The notes under the pieces: model-generated
What the model was told of the DNA's origin: nothing
Seen by the model: only the letters and a program-made list of their open reading frames with translations
Databases searched by the model: none
In this document: positions 56,742-64,000 of the stretch, one piece after another
Layout: each line of letters opens with the position of its first letter
Numbering within the stretch: position 1 is the stretch's first letter
Source: Colwellia polaris
Lineage (GTDB): Bacteria > Pseudomonadota > Gammaproteobacteria > Enterobacterales > Alteromonadaceae
Reading direction: 5' to 3'
Assembly (NCBI RefSeq): GCF_002104515.1
Contig: NZ_NBOE01000007.1
Location: forward strand, 62,001-126,000
Length of the DNA stretch: 64,000 bases
Made by a program: the position numbers and the translations under genes

Positions 56742-59693
56742 TTACTGAAAGCTATAACGAACGCCTAAAGTGTATCTTGTACCGTATTGTCGAGCAGATA
56801 AAAACTGTGCTTCGTAACGTCCAAAAGACTCTTCTGTTTCGTTATTTAAGTTAACGCCTTCAACAAAAACTGTTAAGTTTTCATTAACATCGTAGTTAAC
56901 GCTCATATCAATTTGTCCAAACTCTTTAGCAAACTGTGGAGGAGCATCGTTAGAGCCTTGATCTTGCCCAACACCAATGAGGTACTGATCACGCCAAGCG
57001 TAAGTTAACTTAACTGATAAGCCATTTTTTTCATAAAATGCCTGAAAGTTTGCAGAGTCACTTAAACCAACAAGTGGAGATTGTTGCTCTAAACTTTCGG
57101 TATCAAAGTTAACGTCACCATCAACAAAGGTAGCATTTGCGCCAAAACCAAAACCTGATTCACCAAAAAGGTGTTGAATAGCAACTTCAAAGCCATCAAC
57201 CATTTTTTCATCAGAGTTATACGGTTCACTGATATTCCACGACATTAATGGATCATCAGCATTTGGCACGATGTAACCTTGTGCATTTAGTTCGGCACCA
57301 TTTTCTTGCATTCTTGCAAAAACATTATCACCGGTAGTTGCTATACCTTCTGCCGTTAAATCAGCAATGGCTTGCGCATAACGAGGGCCTTGAGAAATAT
57401 CTCGGATACCATCATATTGACTAGTAGTACTTCGACTGCTGATAAAGTTTTTAACGTCTTTTCTAAAGTAACCCACTGCAGCATAGCTACCTTCGCCGTA
57501 ATAATACTCTAGGCTAAAGTCCAAGTTCTTAGATTCGTAAGGGTCTAAATCCGTATTACCTTGGCTACCTGTACGCGAGTCTAAACCTGGGCTTGGGCTT
57601 AACGCTAAACCACCAGCAAGATTACCTAATGGCGCACGAGAAATTGTTTTACTCCAAGATGCACGAGCCACAATGTCATCGGTTAAATCAACACGAATAT
57701 CGATCATAGGTAAAAGAATATCGTATTCACCTTCTTCAACATAAAAGTTGTTTTCACCCGGGGTATATTGCGTATGCCATTCTGTACCACCTAGCCACCA
57801 AACATTGGTAGGCACATCTTGTAAGACATTACTCTCAACTTTTGTTTCTTCATAACGTAAACCAACGTTAATTTGCACTGGGAAGTCTGCAACATCGAAG
57901 TCCCACAAAGATGAAACATAAATACTGTTGGTGTTTTCTTCAACCGAGCCTTGCGACTTAACACTGCCCTCACGGTATGGATCAGTACTGAAGTAATCAT
58001 CGCCAAGTAAACTTTGGTTTAAATAAGCTTGTGAACGAGCTACCGCCTCGTCAAAATCAAAGCTGTAGTAGTAACCAGCTCCAATAGGGCTGTCACCATT
58101 TGAAAACTCATCTAAAAAGCCACTTGTGCTGTTGTAAGTAAACATACTGTCTGGAAAAGCAGCAGAGTAATTAGGATTAAATAAGAAGCCACCAATTAAG
58201 CCACTCCAAGCACTTGAACCACTCATTTTTTGCTCTGTACGTGCAATACCAAACTTAACTGTCATCAATGGAATGTCGTAAGTGTTATCCCACGAACCAT
58301 CTATTTGTAATTGCTCAACTTCAGATTTACCTGGGCTGTGAATGAATTGGCTAAAATGTGAATCCATTTCACTGGGTGCAAGCGTAGTTGAACCATTATC
58401 CCAAAAAATAGTGCCTTGTGGGATATCGCCATCACGAAAATCATAAGTTTTAGTTACTAACTGGTCTGAACCAAATACTAATGAACCAGTACCATTCATG
58501 CCTTTATCTTTGCCATTATCAGTACTACTTTCAGAGTTATGATAATCAAATGAAAGACTTAACTCGTCAGTTGCTTGCCATTCAATATTAAAGCCTACTG
58601 AGTTTTCTTCAACTTCGGTGGTATCTCTATTGGCAGTATATGAACCATCATTACCCGATAAGTCAGCATAAATAACGGTGCCATTTTGATCTAACTCGTA
58701 CGCATTGATGTTGCCACCATAATCATGCCACTGACCCCAACCAATTGCATTTGTGCCGGTAGTCGATAAGCCTGTGGTGTAATCAAGTGTCATCACTAGG
58801 CTATCCAGTGGTGCGTATTGAAAAGTTACATTGGCATTAGTTCTTTCACGCTCAACATCAGCAATGCCGTAGTTCATATCGCGCGGGAAAAATGCGCCAG
58901 CGGCTGCGTTAGCAGAACGGTTATCAACAACTTTATCAGCATCTAAACTAGGGAGTTGTGCATCAGGTTGAAATTGCCAACCTTGAATACCCGCTGATTG
59001 TTGCTGAAAGTCACGTTGTTGATGTGAAAAAGAAAGTGCTACACCGAAGGTCTCATCGGCAAAAGTGTTGCTGTATAAGGCAGATACTTCAGGTGTAACA
59101 TCATCACCTTGTACATTTGACTCATCATAAATGGCTTTTGCTGATACTGAGAATTTTTCACCTGGACTATTTAACGGCTTAACCGTAAGGATATTAACCG
59201 TTGCACCTAAACCACCGCTAGGTAAATCACCACGAGCAGTTTTGTAAACTTCTAAAGCACTAACACCATCTGACGACAAATTCTCTAGACTGTAAGAACG
59301 AGAATTACCCGTACCCGGCATTTGGCGGCCATTAAGGGTAATTAAATTAAATTCAGGGCCAAAACCGCGAACTGTTATTTGGCTACCTTCGCCATTTGAG
59401 CGACTAACCGAAACACCTGTTATACGTTGCAAAGACTCTGCTAAGTTGGTGTCAGGGAATTTACCCATTTCTTCTGCAGAAATCGCATCAACGACGCCTG
59501 ACATTTCTCTTTTTACATTCATTGAGCGGATCAAACTACCTTTGATGCCTTTAACTTCAATGACTTCTACTTCATCAATATTGTTTTCTAATAAGTTTTC
59601 TTCTGCTGCTACTAACTGCGTGCTTATACTCGCCGCTAATATTGACGATATAGTCAATGCTATACGCGTTTTGGTAAAAGTTGATTGTTTCAT
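56742..59693 (-). CDS. TonB-dependent receptor for oligosaccharides
   Basis: The 983-aa outer-membrane receptor has a signal peptide (to about residue 29, LVAAEE). A plug domain follows with EVIEVKGIKGSLIRSMNVKREMSGVVDAISAEEMGKFPDTNLAESLQRITGVSVSRSNGEGSQITVRGFGPEF. The 22-strand barrel ends in aromatic YGTRYTLGVRYSFQ. It is of the CirA/marine carbohydrate type. Located between GH16 and the MFS permease, it probably imports laminarin fragments, using TonB energy. AGTAGGG lies eight bases before the ATG. Confidence 0.93.
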   Translation of the reverse strand: MKQSTFTKTRIALTISSILAASISTQLVAAEENLLENNIDEVEVIEVKGIKGSLIRSMNVKREMSGVVDAISAEEMGKFPDTNLAESLQRITGVSVSRSNGEGSQITVRGFGPEFNLITLNGRQMPGTGNSRSYSLENLSSDGVSALEVYKTARGDLPSGGLGATVNILTVKPLNSPGEKFSVSAKAIYDESNVQGDDVTPEVSALYSNTFADETFGVALSFSHQQRDFQQQSAGIQGWQFQPDAQLPSLDADKVVDNRSANAAAGAFFPRDMNYGIADVERERTNANVTFQYAPLDSLVMTLDYTTGLSTTGTNAIGWGQWHDYGGNINAYELDQNGTVIYADLSGNDGSYTANRDTTEVEENSVGFNIEWQATDELSLSFDYHNSESSTDNGKDKGMNGTGSLVFGSDQLVTKTYDFRDGDIPQGTIFWDNGSTTLAPSEMDSHFSQFIHSPGKSEVEQLQIDGSWDNTYDIPLMTVKFGIARTEQKMSGSSAWSGLIGGFLFNPNYSAAFPDSMFTYNSTSGFLDEFSNGDSPIGAGYYYSFDFDEAVARSQAYLNQSLLGDDYFSTDPYREGSVKSQGSVEENTNSIYVSSLWDFDVADFPVQINVGLRYEETKVESNVLQDVPTNVWWLGGTEWHTQYTPGENNFYVEEGEYDILLPMIDIRVDLTDDIVARASWSKTISRAPLGNLAGGLALSPSPGLDSRTGSQGNTDLDPYESKNLDFSLEYYYGEGSYAAVGYFRKDVKNFISSRSTTSQYDGIRDISQGPRYAQAIADLTAEGIATTGDNVFARMQENGAELNAQGYIVPNADDPLMSWNISEPYNSDEKMVDGFEVAIQHLFGESGFGFGANATFVDGDVNFDTESLEQQSPLVGLSDSANFQAFYEKNGLSVKLTYAWRDQYLIGVGQDQGSNDAPPQFAKEFGQIDMSVNYDVNENLTVFVEGVNLNNETEESFGRYEAQFLSARQYGTRYTLGVRYSFQ

Positions 59694-59798
59694 GATTGCC
59701 CTACTTACTAAAAATAGTTTGTTATTAGCGACTTGTTGTACTCTGAAAAGCCGCTTAACTTTTTAATTGCTATCTATTATTTTCTATTGGTGAATTGG

Positions 59799-62438
59799 CT
59801 AGTAAACCATTACGTTGTCTAAACGATATACCGCACCTTCACCAGTACCCCATTCAGGGAAGACCATCACGACATCAATGAAACTAATATCTAAGCCTGC
59901 ATCGAATAATGTTTGTAATGGAAATGTGTAGGTTTGCCATTCACCAACAACAGGGTCTAGGCCTTCAGTACTAGCATTTAAAGCCAATTCAACAGCAGTA
60001 GTTGCGCCATCAGATTCAATTTTAAATAACCACGTTGCTGAAGCATCATTTGGCGCTGAAATAACTTTTAGGTCAAATTGCACAACACCACTGGCTAAAA
60101 TAGCTGAAGCATCGAGAAATACATCATCATCAGCAAGAATACCCATCACCGTAGGCTGAGCACCAATAACAAACTCTGCGGTCATACCATGGTCAGTGTC
60201 ATCATTTTCAAGTGTCGGAGTAGAGCCACCACAGCAATCCCAAATAGACCAGCCTGTTGCAGCAGCTTCACCAAATAAAACGTTGATTTGTGGTGCGCTA
60301 GTTGGGTCGTAAACTTTCACGTTGTCTATACGATAAATTGCGCCATCGCCAGCACCCCAGGCAGGAAATACCATAAGTACATCAATAGCGCTTACATCCA
60401 AACCTGCATCAGCTAAATCAGCTAGATTAAATGTGTATGTTTGCCATTGGTCTGTGGTTGGTGCTTCACCTTCAACACTGTCTGTTAATGCCAACTCAAC
60501 CGCCGAAGCATTATTGTCAGCTTCAACTTTAAAAAGCCAAGTGTCAGCACTCGGCATTGAGGTTACTTTCATATCAAATTGAATAACGCCATTGGCAAGA
60601 ATGCTTGTGGCATCAAATGGTGCAGGTGTTTCAGTGTTGTCTATACGTGAAATAAAGCCCATCACTGTTGGCGTTTCACCAATAGAAAATTCAGCTACGT
60701 TGCCGTGAGCGTCGTCATCTAATTCAACCGTAGGTGTTGAACCGCCACAGCAATCCCACATTGGCCAGCTTGGGTTTTCGTTATCAGTAAAAATAACTAA
60801 TTCAGGAGAAGCGCCGATATCGCCTTCAATTGAAAAATTAGCAACTTGAAATACAGCACCTTCACCAGCGCCCCAATCAGGAAATATCATGACAACGTCA
60901 ATTGCGCTAACGTCTAAGCCTTTCGCTACAAAGGCTGACAATGGAAATGTATAGGTTTGCCATTGGCCAACAACCGGGTCTACACCTTCATTACTTTGAT
61001 TTAACAGCATGTCTGCTGCCGTGTCAGCATCGTTACTTTCTACTTTGAAATTCCAGTTTGCGCCAGCCCCTGGAGCTGTGATCAGTTTCATATCAAAAGT
61101 GATCACGCCATTAAGATCTACTAACGGAGAAGCATCGAATGGAGTGCCTTTACCTTCGGGGTCTGTAATAAAAGTATCACGTGAAATAAAACCAACTACT
61201 GTTGGTTCGCCACCAATAACAAACTCAACCACATCACCTTTGTCTGCATCAGAAACTAGTGCTGGTGTTGAGCCACCACAACAATCCCATGCAGGCCAAT
61301 TTGGGTTAAAAGCGCCTGAAAAAATACTAAGGTTTTTAGCAATACCATCACTAGGAGGCACAGGCACTGGAGCCTTACCTTCAACAAGACCGTCTTCTAA
61401 GCTATCGTAGCCAGGTCTTACTGTTTCACAACCTTTACCTGTTTCAGGATTCGACAAACATTCATAAACTCTTACATAATCAACTTCAAATTTGTTGTCT
61501 GCATGAAAAGCCGTAGCATCAACGCCTAATTCGTTTACGTTTTCAGGCCAGCTTCCGCCGACAGCAAAGTTAAGAATTAAATAAAATTCTTTATCAAAAG
61601 GAGCGGTATCCCAAAAGGTTTTAAGCTCACCTGATACTTGTTCATAATATTCGGTAAACCAACCTTTATGTGCAAGACCTACAGCTTCATCTTTACTGTT
61701 GTAACGAACGCTTGATTGACGTTGTGTGGCATATAAATAACCATCCATATACCAACGTATTTCACCTTCTTGCCACTCTAAAGCATAAGTATGAAAGCCA
61801 TCTGCAGGGTTTGCGCCATCAGCTAAGCTATATGACTTACCCGATGACGAATTATCAGGCCAACTTTTTCCGTAGTGTAGCGTACCGTGAACATTGCTCT
61901 CTACGTTACCTTCAGCATCGGAAACACCTAAGTTAACAGATTCAAAAATATCGATTTCACCAGAGCGTGGCCATTCACCGTACTCTTCATCTGTCGGCAT
62001 CATCCAAAACGCTGGCCAACTACCTTGTCCGGCAGGCACTTTAGCGCGCATTTCTACACGGCCGTATTTAAAGCCTGCTTTGTAACGAGTGATCATACGT
62101 GCTGACGTGTAAGGCAGTGCCGCGCCTTCTTCGGCAGGTAGCGCGACAATATTTAGCATGCCGTCGGCTAAATAAGAGTTATCAGCACTATCGGTATAAC
62201 ACTGCTTTTCTTGATTACCACCACCGTCACAGTTAACTTCGTGCGTCCAGTTTTGGCTATTTATTGCAGTGCCATCAAACTCATCACTCCATACTAATCC
62301 CCAGTCGCTAACTGGCAATTGTGGATCAATTTTATCTGGTTTTGTTTCAGTTTCAGCACTACTACCACCACACCCAACTAAGGCGATGGTTGATAGCAAA
62401 GCAAGCAACTGTGTTATATTTTTTGCAGCTTTTAACAT
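59799..62438 (-). CDS. GH16 laminarinase lipoprotein with three C-terminal modules
   Basis: The 879-aa protein has a lipobox (ALVGCGG). The GH16 domain spans about 40-330, with the catalytic EIDIFE motif in WPRSGEIDIFESVN (about residues 160-165) and neighbouring WPAFWMMP and TYALEWQEGEIRWYMDG. Three modules of about 175 residues follow, each opening with W-x-x-WDCCGGSTP (near 382, 558 and 731) and ending like a beta-sandwich; they are probably carbohydrate-binding. It would cut beta-1,3-glucan (laminarin) outside the cell. It is first of the locus, with TBDR, MFS and GH3 downstream. Confidence 0.92.
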   Translation of the reverse strand: MLKAAKNITQLLALLSTIALVGCGGSSAETETKPDKIDPQLPVSDWGLVWSDEFDGTAINSQNWTHEVNCDGGGNQEKQCYTDSADNSYLADGMLNIVALPAEEGAALPYTSARMITRYKAGFKYGRVEMRAKVPAGQGSWPAFWMMPTDEEYGEWPRSGEIDIFESVNLGVSDAEGNVESNVHGTLHYGKSWPDNSSSGKSYSLADGANPADGFHTYALEWQEGEIRWYMDGYLYATQRQSSVRYNSKDEAVGLAHKGWFTEYYEQVSGELKTFWDTAPFDKEFYLILNFAVGGSWPENVNELGVDATAFHADNKFEVDYVRVYECLSNPETGKGCETVRPGYDSLEDGLVEGKAPVPVPPSDGIAKNLSIFSGAFNPNWPAWDCCGGSTPALVSDADKGDVVEFVIGGEPTVVGFISRDTFITDPEGKGTPFDASPLVDLNGVITFDMKLITAPGAGANWNFKVESNDADTAADMLLNQSNEGVDPVVGQWQTYTFPLSAFVAKGLDVSAIDVVMIFPDWGAGEGAVFQVANFSIEGDIGASPELVIFTDNENPSWPMWDCCGGSTPTVELDDDAHGNVAEFSIGETPTVMGFISRIDNTETPAPFDATSILANGVIQFDMKVTSMPSADTWLFKVEADNNASAVELALTDSVEGEAPTTDQWQTYTFNLADLADAGLDVSAIDVLMVFPAWGAGDGAIYRIDNVKVYDPTSAPQINVLFGEAAATGWSIWDCCGGSTPTLENDDTDHGMTAEFVIGAQPTVMGILADDDVFLDASAILASGVVQFDLKVISAPNDASATWLFKIESDGATTAVELALNASTEGLDPVVGEWQTYTFPLQTLFDAGLDISFIDVVMVFPEWGTGEGAVYRLDNVMVY

Positions 62439-62701
62439 AATTTGTTTTCCAATTACCCAACTATTTTTGTTGTACTAGAAACGCGTATGATTGTAATTAT
62501 ATTATCTGATACGAGTTCACAAGTAGCATAGTTCGGCAGCCATAATGTTATTTGCATAACAGAACAGACTACCCCCGAAAGTCATACTGATTTAAATTAC
62601 AAATAGTTACAAATGAAATGCGCCATCATGGTTGTAGCATGCGCCATAGAAGGTTTTTTCAAAAAATAAGCGACAAGACGAAACAAAAATACGATAAGTG
62701 G

Positions 62702-63532
62702 TTAAAGCTGTTTTGATTCAACAATTGTTTGGATACTTGAGCTAAAATTACGACTTACTTTTAACTGCACATCGTCACCTAAATCAAGAATACTTTCGCT
62801 ATTACGCAAGGGCTTAATGCTTTTAATGCAGTTAACGTTAACCAAGGTAGATTTATGAATTCGAGAGAATACTTTCGGGTCGAGTTGACTCACTAATTTT
62901 TTCATTGTTATTCGCACAACATGGGTTTCATTAGCCGTATGAACACACATATAATCGCCAGCGGCATCAATCCACCGAATCGCTTTTATGGGTAAGAATA
63001 CTTTTTCATTATCACTGTTTTTAATCACTAACTCTTGATTAAAAAGCGTAGGTAAAGGTAAGTCTGTTGCTAGCCAGTTCTCTAACTCTGTTACCGCTAA
63101 GCCAGACGTTTCACCTAATGCACGTAAAAGTTTGAATTTTTCATTACTGGAGTCTTTAGGTTCAATGCGCTGTAGAATACGCTCCACTGTTTTTTGTAAA
63201 CGCCCTAAATTAGCTGGCTTTAAAACATAATCTATAGCATTAAGTTCAAATGCTTCTAGCGCGTACTCCCCGTAAGCACTTACAAAAACCACCATAGGCA
63301 TAATATCAGCCTGTAATGCTTGCACAACCTCAATACCATTTAATCCAGGTAGGCGTAAATCTAAAAACAGAACATCAGGGCATAATGTTTGACACAAATG
63401 AATAGCTTCATCTCCATCACTAGCTTCTGCGATAACGTTAATTTCAGGTAGCTTTTCTAACCTTAACTTTAACCCTTCCAAGGCGAGAGGTTCATCATCA
63501 ACAATGATTGCCGTCAGTGGTTTTTTTATCAT
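62702..63532 (-). CDS. LytTR-family response regulator
   Basis: The 276-aa regulator has an N-terminal receiver domain (phosphoacceptor Asp in DVLFLDLRLPG, with a following Lys in YVLKPANLGRLQ). The C-terminal LytTR DNA-binding domain includes IRWIDAAGDYMCVHT and FSRIHKSTLVNVNCIKSIKPLRN. LytTR proteins bind direct repeats. Its stop lies about 260 bp before the GH16 start and its kinase is just upstream (3-bp gap), so it is the best candidate to regulate the laminarin locus. Confidence 0.92.
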   Translation of the reverse strand: MIKKPLTAIIVDDEPLALEGLKLRLEKLPEINVIAEASDGDEAIHLCQTLCPDVLFLDLRLPGLNGIEVVQALQADIMPMVVFVSAYGEYALEAFELNAIDYVLKPANLGRLQKTVERILQRIEPKDSSNEKFKLLRALGETSGLAVTELENWLATDLPLPTLFNQELVIKNSDNEKVFLPIKAIRWIDAAGDYMCVHTANETHVVRITMKKLVSQLDPKVFSRIHKSTLVNVNCIKSIKPLRNSESILDLGDDVQLKVSRNFSSSIQTIVESKQL

Positions 63533-63535
63533 AAA

Positions 63536-64000
63536 TTAAACCTTTTTCTCAAATGGAATAGAAATAGCAACCATAGTTCCACCCTCTGCAGTATCGGTAA
63601 TATTTACTTCAAAGTCGCCATTAAACATGGCACTTAATCGGGCTTTAGTATTACTTAAACCAATACCAAAACCATCACTGACTTTATCATGACTTTCTTG
63701 ACCATTGTCGATAACTTGCAGTAGTAATCGATCATTTATTTGTTTAGCGCTAATACATATTTTGCCGCCAGACTTTCTTAATTCAATGGCATATTTAATT
63801 GCATTTTCGACTAAAGGTTGTAATAACATGCAAGGAACTTGGCAAGTCAGCGCTTTGCTTGACACATCAATGTCTACATCGAGTCGCTCACCAAATCTAA
63901 CTTTTTCAATCGAAAGGTAAAGCTCAATTAACTCAAGTTCTTTTTTTAAACTCGTTTTACTTTTGTCACTTTTATCTAACGAATAACGAAAGAATTCACA
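63536..64000 (-). CDS. LytS/AlgZ-type sensor histidine kinase, C-terminal part
   Basis: The gene is cut by the right window edge; 155 codons to the stop are present and in frame up to base 64000. The visible part has the His-kinase region (CEFFRYSLDKSD, then LELIELYLSIEKVRFGERL) and the ATPase motifs: N-box PCMLLQPLVENAIKYAIE, G1 VIDNGQ and G2 GIGLSNTKARLSAMF. It would phosphorylate the LytTR regulator. The sensor and membrane part lie beyond the window. Confidence 0.9.
   Translation of the reverse strand, partial: CEFFRYSLDKSDKSKTSLKKELELIELYLSIEKVRFGERLDVDIDVSSKALTCQVPCMLLQPLVENAIKYAIELRKSGGKICISAKQINDRLLLQVIDNGQESHDKVSDGFGIGLSNTKARLSAMFNGDFEVNITDTAEGGTMVAISIPFEKKV

Noticed and set aside
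62547-62560. Operator upstream of GH16 (GTTAT/ATAAC)
   Set aside because: Only a 5-bp arm repeat in AT-rich DNA, too weak to call.
1-64000. Insertion sequences, prophage, tRNA or rRNA genes
   Set aside because: I saw no transposase, integrase, phage structural gene, tRNA cloverleaf or rRNA sequence while reading both strands.

Overview
The window reads as a chromosomal segment of a marine gammaproteobacterium, most likely an Alteromonadales member of the Colwelliaceae type. This is inference, not a database match. The DNA is AT-rich by eye. The gene content points the same way: SlyD, a DUF2999 protein, a VF530-type protein, the rcsF-trmO pair, an OsmC-YcaO fusion, periplasmic catalase-peroxidase and a laminarin-degradation locus with a TonB-dependent receptor. 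I see no rRNA, tRNA, insertion sequence, prophage or CRISPR array. Both window ends cut genes: the 3' end of metG on the left, and a LytS-type histidine kinase on the right.

Layout, left to right. 1-9.4 kb: metG tail, a transporter fused to a solute-binding domain, rcsF-trmO, two EamA permeases, an amidohydrolase, slyD, an MBL-fold hydrolase and a 55-codon gene. 9.9-15.2 kb: sbcCD. 15.3-21.5 kb: an FGGY kinase, a GlpD-like flavoprotein and an alkyl-DHAP-synthase-like flavoprotein, divergent from an AraC regulator. 21.6-25.1 kb: a membrane/HTH pair, a TPR-like protein, an array of about 170-bp repeats, a DUF2780 protein and a VF530 protein. 25.1-32.7 kb: a chemoreceptor, a secreted lipase-like hydrolase, an anchored periplasmic protein, an acetyltransferase and a YdeP-type molybdoenzyme. 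32.8-40.4 kb: small membrane and envelope proteins, an SDR, a cyclophilin, an RhlE-like helicase and a Sel1 protein. 40.8-46.9 kb: a MATE exporter, a 50-codon gene, oxyR divergent from katG, and mtfA. 46.9-49.9 kb: four tandem small-RNA-like units, then a frameshifted TPR-GGDEF gene. 50.3-64 kb: the OsmC-YcaO protein and a laminarin locus (GH3, MFS sugar permease, TonB receptor, GH16) preceded by a LytTR response regulator and its kinase.

How the genes fit together. In the laminarin locus the GH16 lipoprotein would cut beta-1,3-glucan at the surface, and the TonB receptor would import the oligosaccharides. GH3 would release glucose, and the FucP/GluP-type permease would carry it across the inner membrane. 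The kinase and LytTR regulator upstream may control the set. The three-enzyme operon at 15.3-20.3 kb looks built to oxidise and phosphorylate a glycerol-derived or ether-linked compound under its AraC regulator. oxyR and katG form a peroxide-defence pair.

The most striking signal is at 47035-47610. Four tandem units each carry GAACTT-N16-TC(T/A)TA, a sigma-E-type promoter. Each then has an identical 20-nt block and a GC-stem plus 8-T terminator. They look like four 74-82 nt, envelope-stress-controlled small RNA genes. The second unexplained structure is the repeat array at 22962-23602. Each full copy can pair a CCTCC-containing strand with the Shine-Dalgarno region of a short hydrophobic ORF.
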